Shown: positions 16,641 through 24,754 of the stretch, piece after piece
Layout of the letters: each line of letters opens with the position of its first letter
Numbering within the stretch: the stretch's first letter is position 1
Source: Candidatus Kapaibacterium sp.
Lineage (GTDB): Bacteria > Bacteroidota > Ignavibacteria > Kapaibacteriales > UBA7675
Length of the DNA stretch: 49,640 bases
Assembly: GCA_028284775.1 (NCBI GenBank)
Contig: JANQRB010000083.1
Location: 1 to 49,640 of the forward strand
Reading direction: 5' to 3'
The notes under the pieces: generated by a model
Databases searched by the model: none
The model's input: the letters and a program-made list of their open reading frames with translations, nothing else
Told to the model about the DNA's origin: nothing
Translations under genes and position numbers: made by a program

Positions 16641-17477
16641 TCAGCGAGCGTCATCGCGGTCTTCCGGCAACCGGGGCAGCTGCTCGTCGCCCTCGTCGCG
16701 CGGCGCATAGTGGCGTTTGAGCCAGGAACTCAGTCCTTCAAGTCCCGGAAAGAGCACCCGTTCGTTGATGTTGGCCTGATCCAGTTTATCGCGTACCTCC
16801 CATTTCAGATGGGCCGGAATCACGATCTTTTTGATCAATTCCGAATGGGAGGCCAGCCAGTGGTCGATCAGTGCGTTGGGGTTGGACATCACGGAAAAGA
16901 GAGCGTACTGATTGACGATACGATCGTCGAGTGACGGCGGCTCGAAAAACACGACAAAGTCGGAGGCCGACATACTGCTGAAGGTCTGAAGCGTGCGGGC
17001 GCCGCGTTCCAGCATCTCGACGGTGAAGACATTGCTGCCTTCTTCTTCCAGGATCGCCTGGAGCGCGCGTGGCTGCAGGCTCCTGAGCCGCACATAATCG
17101 ACGCACCAGACTGCCCCGTCCTGGTCGAAATGTTCGACGGACGCCGTCGCGAAATGCAGTGCGATCAGAGGCGAAAAAGTCCAGTCCAGCAAACGGGTCG
17201 GCAGACCATGGTGTTGAGCCAGCGAAAGCCAGTTCCAGACCGAATCCCCGGAGGCGGACTTCCGGAAGGCATATTTGCGGAAATTACGCAGCAGATGCGC
17301 CTCCAAGCGCTCAAAGTCGCCGCCCAAACGCATAAGACTTGTTTTGAGCTCGTAATCGGCATGTGAAAGGCCGCGAAAGGCATAGTTGGACCGATGGCGG
17401 CCCAGCGGCGGCAGCCAGGAATCTTCGAAAAGTCGATCATTGAGTTCCGTCCAGCTTTTTACCCGCTGTTCATGCAT
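16641..17477 (-). CDS. FRG-domain protein
   Basis: About 278 residues. The N-terminal half matches the FRG domain: YAFRGLSHADYELKTSLMR gives the F/R/G core, and WLSLAQHHGLPTRLLDWT followed by PLIALHFA is the typical second block. The C-terminal half is mixed and ends in a charged tail. An in-frame TTG at 17528 would add 17 residues; the ATG at 17477 is preferred because similarity starts after it. The protein is predicted cytoplasmic. The FRG domain has no established biochemical activity that I can cite; it is often found in accessory or defence-like contexts, but the neighbours here (a T9SS cargo gene and a hydrolase) do not suggest one. It is separated from the hydrolase stop codon by about 90 bases on the same strand. 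Confidence 0.85.
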   Translation of the reverse strand: MHEQRVKSWTELNDRLFEDSWLPPLGRHRSNYAFRGLSHADYELKTSLMRLGGDFERLEAHLLRNFRKYAFRKSASGDSVWNWLSLAQHHGLPTRLLDWTFSPLIALHFATASVEHFDQDGAVWCVDYVRLRSLQPRALQAILEEEGSNVFTVEMLERGARTLQTFSSMSASDFVVFFEPPSLDDRIVNQYALFSVMSNPNALIDHWLASHSELIKKIVIPAHLKWEVRDKLDQANINERVLFPGLEGLSSWLKRHYAPRDEGDEQLPRLPEDRDDAR

Positions 17478-17567
17478 GGAGAGCCGTCGCCTTATGCTAG
17501 TAGTGTTTATCGCTGCCGCAGTTTGCAAGACCGCAAGTTAGAGAATCGTTGCGACCGGGCGAAAAGT

Positions 17568-18533
17568 TTATCGCTTTGGAGCTTGTTCCACCGCCGTGGC
17601 AGAGAGATGCCGCAGGAAGAAGCCAAGCCAGCGTTCGCGCAGCGGCGCGCCCCCCTGTGCCCAGACATTTGTGTGATCGGCAGCGCGGACAGGATACCAG
17701 CACTTGTCGGCACTGGCAAGATTGCGGTAGATCGTCTGCCCGTGCGCAATCGGAATGTGGATATCTTCATTGCCGTGAATCAGCAGTACCGGCTGCCGGA
17801 TCGCTCGAGCCGAACGGGCCGGCACGACCTGCTGCGGATCGAAATGCGCGATATTCCCCGCCTGCCGCAATGCCTGATCTGAGACGAATCGCCAGGGGAT
17901 GCCCGTCAGACGGCGCTGATAGTCGAAGATTACATCGGGCAGCGATGCAAAGGCCGATTCGACGATGCCGCAGCGAAGACGCGAATCTTCAGCAAGGGCC
18001 TGCAGCGCAACCGCCCCGCCATACGAGGCGCCGTAGATACCGAAGGGTCCAATGTCGGCGAACTGCGTCTCTACACTATCAAGCACGGTCATCAGGTCGT
18101 GTTTTTCGTAGTAGCCGAAGGTGCAGTAGGCATTGGCCGCAGTGCCATGTGCGCGGGCATCGTAGACAATGCAGTTGAATCCCGCCTCCGTCAGAGCCGC
18201 GGCCGCCGGAAGCAGGCTCTCTTTACCGCTCGCGATACCGTGCAACAGTGCGATCGTTCCCCTGCTTATCTGGCCGCCGGCATAAATGTACCAGCCCTGC
18301 AGCGTGATGGAATCAGCGACAGTGACGGCCAGTCGATCTGCATGCAGACCGAGATCCGCAGGACGCGCAGCCTGCGCCTCTTCAATTGCACCCAGATAGT
18401 GCCGCAGCTCGGGCTTGATAATCGCATAGGGCGCCACGTGTTTCAGCACAAGGTAGCCGGCTGTCGGCAGCAACAGGAGCAGCACTCCGAGGATCGTCGC
18501 GATGTATCTGGCCTTTCGTGGTTTCTTGCTCAT
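17568..18533 (-). CDS. Membrane-anchored alpha/beta hydrolase
   Basis: 321 residues with an N-terminal membrane anchor (about 10-31) behind a basic MSKKPRKAR start, so the catalytic domain is probably outside the cytoplasmic membrane. The fold shows LLHGIASG (oxyanion region, 96-103), the nucleophile elbow GASYGG with S170, the acid D257 in LIHGNEDIHIP, and H287 in AADHTNVW, a complete catalytic triad. It resembles BAAT/peptidase S9-like or 'alpha/beta hydrolase family' envelope proteins. Substrate unknown: ester or peptide bonds are both possible. The upstream region contains no strong ribosome binding site. It is on the same strand as its neighbours and about 180 bases from the Ste24 gene, so cotranscription is uncertain. 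Confidence 0.87.
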   Translation of the reverse strand: MSKKPRKARYIATILGVLLLLLPTAGYLVLKHVAPYAIIKPELRHYLGAIEEAQAARPADLGLHADRLAVTVADSITLQGWYIYAGGQISRGTIALLHGIASGKESLLPAAAALTEAGFNCIVYDARAHGTAANAYCTFGYYEKHDLMTVLDSVETQFADIGPFGIYGASYGGAVALQALAEDSRLRCGIVESAFASLPDVIFDYQRRLTGIPWRFVSDQALRQAGNIAHFDPQQVVPARSARAIRQPVLLIHGNEDIHIPIAHGQTIYRNLASADKCWYPVRAADHTNVWAQGGAPLRERWLGFFLRHLSATAVEQAPKR

Positions 18534-18713
18534 AATGTTCTTCAGCGGAGTGTTTGCAGAATGACGCGCCGGCGGCCGCTGTTCCGACCATCGACCAGAG
18601 GCATTAAAGTTGACATATAAACTAATAAGGCTGTTGCAACGGCCGGTAGACGCAAAGGTTGCAATCGGATTAAAGTAAAGCCGGGAAAAGCGAGATAATA
18701 AGACCGCCTCGAT

Positions 18714-19958
18714 TCAACGCGCGGTGGCCAGCCGACGAATGGCCCTGATCCTTTCCAGAACGGGCGGATGGGAATAGGCAAGCCAGACGAGCAGCGGATG
18801 CGGTGTCAGGTTGGCGAGATTGTGACCGGACATTTTTTTGAGAGCGGAAACCATTGCTTCGCCGTCGCCGGTGGTTTCGACGGCATAACGGTCGGCCTCG
18901 AATTCGTTCTTGCGTGAAAAGATGTTTAACATTATGCCGAGGATCATTGCAAGCGGAGCGTAGAGCCAGCCAAAGAATATCAGACCGGCATACACGGATT
19001 GATGTTCCATGGCAAAGGCCTGAAATAATCCTTCATGACTGATAAAGATGGAGAGCAGGTACAACATCACGCCTACCTGAACAAAGTTCAGCAGCATGCC
19101 CTGGATGACGTGGCGCTTTTTGTAGTGTCCGATTTCGTGGGCCAGGACCGCCACCAGCTCCGGCGCCGAATGATTGGCAACCAGGGTATCATAGAGTACG
19201 ACGCGCTTGTGTTTGCCGAATCCGATAAAGAAAGCGTTGGATTTACTCGATCGCCGCGATCCGTCCATCACAAATATGTCGCTCAATGAATAGCGCACGG
19301 ATTTGGCAAAGTTCAGCAGTGATTCGCGCAGAACACCATCTTCAAGCGGTGTGAATTTGTTGAATAAAGGCAGTATCCAGGTCGGTGCGACGAATTGCAG
19401 CAAGAGCGTGACCACTATAAAGGCGGCCCAGCAGTAGAGCCATGCATTAGAGCCCGCCAGCTCGAAAAAGGAGAGCAATCCCGCCAACAGAGGGACGCCC
19501 AGGGCCAGGCTCAGTGCCATCCCCTTCAATAAATCCGTCAGAAAGACTGTCGGCGTGGTTTTGTTAAAGCCGAATCGTTCTTCGATCACGAAGGTAGAAT
19601 ACAAGCGGAAGGGCAAGCCGATGAGCTTGCGTCCCAGGAGCAGAATTCCGATATACAGGATGCCGGTCCAGATGGGACCGGGTTCAAATGAGCGCAGCCA
19701 GAGGTCGAGAATGTTAAATCCGCCGGCAAACCAAAAGATCAGCATGGCAGCTAAACTAACGGTCGTGGCCAGCAGGCTGAAGCGGGTGCGGACACGGGTG
19801 TATTCCTGCGATCGGGCATAGCGCTCTTCTTCATACACGTCGTTCAGTTCGGGCGGCATAGTGCGGCGCAGCGATTTGAGGTTAAGATAATCCGATATGA
19901 GAGTCAGAAGAAAATCAATCGTAAGCGTGGCAATGATAACAATAGCGTAAGTATTCAT
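18714..19958 (-). CDS. Ste24-type CAAX protease (M48 family)
   Basis: A 414-residue integral membrane zinc protease. Several hydrophobic helices (first at about 4-22, then about 60-80, 97-113, 147-165, 172-190, 285-303 and 325-345) surround the zinc site HEIGH (H274, E275, H278), with the third ligand E352 in NEFEADRYA. VIEERFGFNKTT and SNAFFIGFGKHKRVVLYDTL are highly characteristic of the Ste24/CAAX prenyl protease 1 family, including bacterial members with no known prenylated substrate. In bacteria they are thought to act in membrane protein quality control. Full length for the family. Stand-alone gene on the minus strand. Confidence 0.93.
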   Translation of the reverse strand: MNTYAIVIIATLTIDFLLTLISDYLNLKSLRRTMPPELNDVYEEERYARSQEYTRVRTRFSLLATTVSLAAMLIFWFAGGFNILDLWLRSFEPGPIWTGILYIGILLLGRKLIGLPFRLYSTFVIEERFGFNKTTPTVFLTDLLKGMALSLALGVPLLAGLLSFFELAGSNAWLYCWAAFIVVTLLLQFVAPTWILPLFNKFTPLEDGVLRESLLNFAKSVRYSLSDIFVMDGSRRSSKSNAFFIGFGKHKRVVLYDTLVANHSAPELVAVLAHEIGHYKKRHVIQGMLLNFVQVGVMLYLLSIFISHEGLFQAFAMEHQSVYAGLIFFGWLYAPLAMILGIMLNIFSRKNEFEADRYAVETTGDGEAMVSALKKMSGHNLANLTPHPLLVWLAYSHPPVLERIRAIRRLATAR

Positions 19959-20183
19959 GTGTACCTGAGATTGCCCGACAGCGACCGCCGGAGAAGATGC
20001 TCGAATTTAGGCTTTTAACAGGCCTGAGGACGAAGTCGCCCCTGAATTCGTGCCGCCCGACGCTTAATTTCTCTCGTCGGGAGCTCTGCGGATTTAAGCT
20101 GCCTGATAATGCCCTTCGCTATCAGCCGGATAACTTCACGCTTGCCGGCCCTAAACAATCGCGGCGCCTCGACCTCAGCGATC

Positions 20184-21638
20184 TTAACTTCCCGGTCGGC
20201 CTTGAGATTGCTTCCCTGCTAAGCTACCCACAATGATAATTCCGGCGGCAGCAAGGACAACCGGTATGACCGGCTCAAAGCCCATCGTCCAGCCCGGAGG
20301 AATGACGCCGCTGACAAAGCCGGCCAACAGCGCTTCGCCGCACAGAATGGACAGCAGGCAGGCCTTTGCCGAGGTCCGCCGCCAGTAGAGGGCGGCGACG
20401 GTTGTGGGAAAGAGCACCGCCAGCCCACTGAAGGTATTCTGTACGATGCCTGCGATGGTATCGTGCGGCTGCAGGGCAATGACGAGTCCCGTTGCAGCCA
20501 GCAGAACGATCAGAATTCGTCCGACAAACACCTGTCGCTGCAGCGTGGCGGCGGGACGAAGCACCGATTGATACACATCGCGGGTCAGCATCGTACTGAG
20601 AGCCAGCAATTGCGAATCCATCGTCGACATAAAAGCGGCCAGTGCACCAACCGTCACCAGGGATCCGATCCAGAGCGGCGCGAACTCCTGCAACATCATG
20701 GGTAAGATCTGGTCGGCGGCATTCCCGCTGAGGCCCGGAAAGACAAGATTGCCCCAAACGCCGATCATGACCGGGCCCAGGAACAGAAAAGCCGTCACAA
20801 AGGGATAGAGCACTGCGGAAGTCTTGAGCGCGCGCGCCGATTTCGCCGTGAAAAATCGCATAAGAATCTGAGGGAACATCGGTACGGCCAGCGGCCACAG
20901 CAAGCTAAAGGATATCCAGGAACGGAGCTGGTAGACTTCGCCCCGGCCTTCCCGGCTGAATAAGCTCCGATCGAGTTCCAGTGCCTGCCGGTTGGCTTCG
21001 CCGATGCCGCCAAGCTTGTCCGCGACGATGATGACCGCCACGATCATCAGCGTCATCATTAGGACGCCCTGCAGCACATCGGTCCATGCCACACTGCGCA
21101 TGCCGCCGAAAAAGACATAGAAGACGATGATGATCGACAGAAGACCGGCGCCCCAGTAATAAGAGATGGCTCCGTCGGTCAGGCGCTCCAGCAAGTAGCC
21201 CGCTCCGATCGGCTGAATCGCCAGGTACGGAATCGTAAAAACCACCATTACGGCCAGATATACCATTTTCAGCGCTTTGCTACCCAGCAGCACGCCAATC
21301 AGTTCCGGCGGCGAAATAATCGAATGCTGCCTGGCCGCTTGCCAGGCTTTGTAACCGACGAGGTAGATACTGATTGCGACCAGGGCGGTGCCGAAGCTCA
21401 TGATGCCGTAGAAAGAATAGCCGACATGATAGGAGCGTCCGGCAAAGCCGAGAAAGAAAAAAGCGCTGAAGTTCGTGGCGATCAGGGTGAAGAAGAGCAG
21501 CAGCGGACCAAGACCGCGTCCCGCGAGAAAATAATCGTCGGGCGTGCTTTTGCTGAAGCGGTAGCCATACCAGCCGATCAGGACGGTTAGCCCAAGATAG
21601 AGGGTCAGGGCAATGGCCGGGGCTACAACATTCTCCAT
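20184..21638 (-). CDS. Sodium:solute symporter (SSS family), second copy
   Basis: 484 residues with about 13 membrane helices. Family signatures are visible: DDYFLAGRGLGPL, TLIATNFSAFFFLGFAGRSYHVG, GGMRSVAWTDVLQG, and AAFMSTMDSQLLALSTMLTRDVY, which covers the sodium-site helix. It resembles the pantothenate/solute symporter branch of the SSS family, but the substrate is undetermined. The ATG at 21638 comes 3 bases after the stop codon of the small membrane protein gene, and a GAGGGAGAG ribosome binding site lies inside that gene, so the two are translationally coupled, as at 5936-7595. The two symporters are similar in layout but clearly diverged, so they probably carry different solutes. Confidence 0.93.
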   Translation of the reverse strand: MENVVAPAIALTLYLGLTVLIGWYGYRFSKSTPDDYFLAGRGLGPLLLFFTLIATNFSAFFFLGFAGRSYHVGYSFYGIMSFGTALVAISIYLVGYKAWQAARQHSIISPPELIGVLLGSKALKMVYLAVMVVFTIPYLAIQPIGAGYLLERLTDGAISYYWGAGLLSIIIVFYVFFGGMRSVAWTDVLQGVLMMTLMIVAVIIVADKLGGIGEANRQALELDRSLFSREGRGEVYQLRSWISFSLLWPLAVPMFPQILMRFFTAKSARALKTSAVLYPFVTAFLFLGPVMIGVWGNLVFPGLSGNAADQILPMMLQEFAPLWIGSLVTVGALAAFMSTMDSQLLALSTMLTRDVYQSVLRPAATLQRQVFVGRILIVLLAATGLVIALQPHDTIAGIVQNTFSGLAVLFPTTVAALYWRRTSAKACLLSILCGEALLAGFVSGVIPPGWTMGFEPVIPVVLAAAGIIIVGSLAGKQSQGRPGS

Positions 21639-21641
21639 CGG

Positions 21642-21866
21642 CTATCGCTCTCCCTCGGACCGCGCCTTCCAATAGCTGCGAATGAACACTCCGAACAGCA
21701 GAGCGAAAAGCATTTGTAATGCAATCAGGTAATAGACCCAGCCGGGCAGGCCGAGGGGGCCGATCGATTCTTCGAATCCAAAGCCGAGATCAAGGGCGAG
21801 TATGCACAGCAACGTGAAAATCGCAGTCCAGAACAGTCCGTTTCGGAGCAGCTTCGAAAGGTTCAT
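21642..21866 (-). CDS. Small membrane protein, partner of the downstream symporter
   Basis: 74 residues with two hydrophobic helices (GLFWTAIFTLLCILALDLGF and WVYYLIALQMLFALLFGVFI), a loop with GPLGLPGWVYY, and a basic/acidic C-terminus. The ATG at 21866 is preferred over a TTG at 21875. It is immediately upstream of the SSS symporter with 3 bases between stop and start. It resembles the small protein at 5936-6148 in size, topology and the GLPxWxxY-like loop, but is otherwise diverged. It is probably an accessory subunit or chaperone for the symporter. The promoter should lie in the 70 bases between it and the end of the T9SS cargo gene. Confidence 0.78.
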   Translation of the reverse strand: MNLSKLLRNGLFWTAIFTLLCILALDLGFGFEESIGPLGLPGWVYYLIALQMLFALLFGVFIRSYWKARSEGER

Positions 21867-21944
21867 AAGCTGCAAATTACAAACTAATTGCGAGCCCGAA
21901 AATTCGAGGGCGGAAGTCAGGTCTGCGCGGCTGACCTAATAACT

Positions 21945-24575
21945 CTACTTCACAATGAGAACCGAGCGGCTCTCTACACGGCTGCCGTTGCGCAGCACGA
22001 GCTGATAGGCGCCGCTGGCAAGCTCATTCGTCGGAATCGTGAAACGATAGCTGCGCGCTTCGTCATCGGTGTCGCTGTGCTGCCAGTGGAATCTTGATTT
22101 ACGTTCACCCCAGGAATTGAAGAGCGCCAACTCCTGATCGCCGGCGACATTGGTGCTCACGTCCACTGTCAGGACGTCAACCGCGGGGTTAGGCTGTACG
22201 CTGACGACCGTCTGCAAGGTCGTGCCGAGGCTGAGGTGTCCGGCGGGACAGGTGTGGAGCTGCTCGTAGGAGCCCCCCGTGAGTTCCAGACTGACACAGT
22301 CGGAAACCAATGGCATCGCTTCAAGTGTTAAGTCGGTCAATTCCAGCGGAAAACCATGCACGGTGTTAACGATTATCTCCGTCAGGACGAAGTCGGACGA
22401 GTTGACAATGGCGCTGCCGATGGTAAAGCTGATCGAGGCTTCGGCGCCATTAACGTCCGGATTGACGTTTGTGGCATCCGTTGCGTCAATAAAGTCCAGC
22501 AAGGCCGAATGACCGCGAACGCTTAACTGCAGCTCGGGCAGGTTAAAGGAACCCGCCAGGTCGGGCAGGCTGATACTCAGGGGAATACGCAGACCCGTGA
22601 ATCCAGCCTCGGCCTGGACATCGGCCAGCGTGAGTTGAATGCGAAAATTTTCCAGGACGGTCAGGCTGACCTGCTCGCTGCTGCTGCCGTTGGCATTGGC
22701 GGCATCGAGGCGTATAGTGTAAGTTCCCGGCGAGTCATAACATATAGAAGGCGGGTTTTCATCACTGGAATTGGTGATGTTCGATGCGCCGCTGAAGTCC
22801 CAGTCATAACTGTCGGCATCGGTCGTCGCATTGCTGATATCGATACATTCGCCGGCGCAAATCGTTTCGGCACTCAGGCTGAAATCGACGGTCGGCGTCG
22901 GGCAGGAATTGACAACAACCAGCTCGCGCGTAGTGCTCGCTTCGCCATTGGCGTTGGTTAACTTCAGAGTGATGGTATAGCTACCCGGCGTGTTGTAACA
23001 GATATTTGTCGGCTCGGTATCGGTGGACGAGGTCGTATTCGACGCGCCGCTGAAGTCCCACTCATAAGAATCGGCATTCTGTGAATTGTCAATGATATCG
23101 ATGCAGTCACCGGGACAAATTTCCGTTTCCGAAAGACTGAAATTCGGAATGGGCTCCAGGCAATCGTCTTTCACCGTTACCGACAGATCGATAAAGTTCC
23201 AACCGTTTTCATTGATGACACATTGCCGGATTGAGTAAGTCCCCGGCGTGGAATAGCAGATATTCTGCGGCTCGAACTCCGTGGAGCTTTCCGTGTCGGC
23301 TCCTTCAAAGGTCCAGAGGTAGCTGCTGCCGTCCGTGGAAGTATTGTTGATCGACAGGCAGCCGCCCGGGCAAATCTCCGTTTCCGCTAAGTTGAATCCC
23401 GCCGTCGGCAGTGGACAGAGGCTGGGATCAGGCTGGCTGTCACTGAAGAAACTTTCGATAAAGACGGGCAGGCCGATGATGACCGAATCGCCGCCAAGGT
23501 CGAAACCGCCGGGCGAAGTAGCTGGATTCCAGTCACAGGCAGTGCCCGGCCGGTTGGGTTCGTTAATAACCCCCAGGGCTCCGAGACGGATTTCCGAGGC
23601 AACATAAATTTTGCCGTCCGGCGCCTGCTGCATCACGCTTGCGCTTTCATTGCCGGTGTTGAGTTGAACTTCGCTGAGGCGTATCTGATCATTGCTTCCG
23701 GCTTGCAGATCGTATTGCGCGATTTTCATGGTCGTAAAGCGCGTCGTAACATAGAGTTTGCTGTTGTCGGGCGAAAAGGAAGCGCCCCAGGATTCCCGTC
23801 CGTTTACAAGAACGAAGCCGTTGCTCACCATTCCCGTCTGCGGATCGAAATCATACAGTTCGGATGCTCTGGCAAACTGGTAGGTCACAGCAAGCTTCGT
23901 ACCGTCGGGCGACGTTTTTATTACGCCGGTCAGGCCGCCGCGCGCCTGGATCGGTTCGGAGACAACCGGCTCCGCGACGCCTTTCGGCGATACCAGATAC
24001 GCATAAAAGCGGCTCGTCTCCGCTTCCTGGATGATCACCCAGTAGTCGCGTCCATTGCAGTGGATTGTGCCGGTGATCTTTTCGGTCGCGAGCCGCACCA
24101 GGCGATTCTTTTTTTCAACGACCTTCCCGAGGCCGCCATTGGCGGTCATATCGACCACGGCGTAGCGGGCGCTGTTACCCGTGCGGCTGCCGCCATTGGC
24201 TTCGTTACAATCGACGGAAAATATGAGATAGTTATCCGGATGGCCGGGCCAGGGCGTAACCATCGAGCCCTGCATGGCCGAACCCCAACAGTTCCAGTCG
24301 AGCAGCCCCTGCCCTTCGTCCATGAGTGCGTGATTGCGATTATAGACCAGCTCGCCCTGCGTATAAAACAGCAATTGACCCGTAACGGGATCGCTGATAC
24401 ACGAACTGCCTTCGGCGGCGCGCATGCCGCTGCCCCGGACGGCAACCGCCGTTCCGCTGTTAAAATCTATGCCGGCATTCAGACCGAAATGCCAGACGTT
24501 GGCTTCATTCTGAGCGGATGCGTGCTGCGCCGCGAAGATGAAAGCAAGGCAGAGAAGCAGGAAATTTCGCGTCAT
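21945..24575 (-). CDS. Secreted protein with N-terminal propeller-like domain, three PKD repeats and a T9SS sorting domain
   Basis: About 876 residues from the ATG at 24575, chosen because it starts directly at a signal peptide (MTRNFLLLCLAFIFAAQHASAQ); an in-frame upstream ATG at 24641 gives an unlikely 22-residue extension. The N-terminal 370 residues read like a PD40-type propeller (GLNAGIDFNSG, SPDGTKLAVTYQF, SFSPDNSKLYVTTRF, APDGKIYVAS). Three PKD domains follow, each starting F.L...EICPG.C and containing a YxWxFxGA core and a CY.TPG.Y strand, so paired cysteines are conserved. A cohesin-like beta-domain and a T9SS sorting domain (VQPNPAVD to the basic end) complete it. It is the same class of product as gliding-motility-associated or adhesin proteins of this phylum. 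Confidence 0.88.
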   Translation of the reverse strand: MTRNFLLLCLAFIFAAQHASAQNEANVWHFGLNAGIDFNSGTAVAVRGSGMRAAEGSSCISDPVTGQLLFYTQGELVYNRNHALMDEGQGLLDWNCWGSAMQGSMVTPWPGHPDNYLIFSVDCNEANGGSRTGNSARYAVVDMTANGGLGKVVEKKNRLVRLATEKITGTIHCNGRDYWVIIQEAETSRFYAYLVSPKGVAEPVVSEPIQARGGLTGVIKTSPDGTKLAVTYQFARASELYDFDPQTGMVSNGFVLVNGRESWGASFSPDNSKLYVTTRFTTMKIAQYDLQAGSNDQIRLSEVQLNTGNESASVMQQAPDGKIYVASEIRLGALGVINEPNRPGTACDWNPATSPGGFDLGGDSVIIGLPVFIESFFSDSQPDPSLCPLPTAGFNLAETEICPGGCLSINNTSTDGSSYLWTFEGADTESSTEFEPQNICYSTPGTYSIRQCVINENGWNFIDLSVTVKDDCLEPIPNFSLSETEICPGDCIDIIDNSQNADSYEWDFSGASNTTSSTDTEPTNICYNTPGSYTITLKLTNANGEASTTRELVVVNSCPTPTVDFSLSAETICAGECIDISNATTDADSYDWDFSGASNITNSSDENPPSICYDSPGTYTIRLDAANANGSSSEQVSLTVLENFRIQLTLADVQAEAGFTGLRIPLSISLPDLAGSFNLPELQLSVRGHSALLDFIDATDATNVNPDVNGAEASISFTIGSAIVNSSDFVLTEIIVNTVHGFPLELTDLTLEAMPLVSDCVSLELTGGSYEQLHTCPAGHLSLGTTLQTVVSVQPNPAVDVLTVDVSTNVAGDQELALFNSWGERKSRFHWQHSDTDDEARSYRFTIPTNELASGAYQLVLRNGSRVESRSVLIVK

Positions 24576-24754
24576 AGGTTTTCTTGTTGTTTGTCGATGC
24601 AATGCATGCATACGGAGAAGTTCAATCGGCCGCGGTAACAAGCAGAGTTTAACCCGCGCAGCTTAAATTCGTTACAGAAGCCCGCCAGGTCTACGGGCCG
24701 CGATAATAAGAATATTCCGGGCGCCGGAAAATGAAAAAAGGCGGCATCCCTGCA

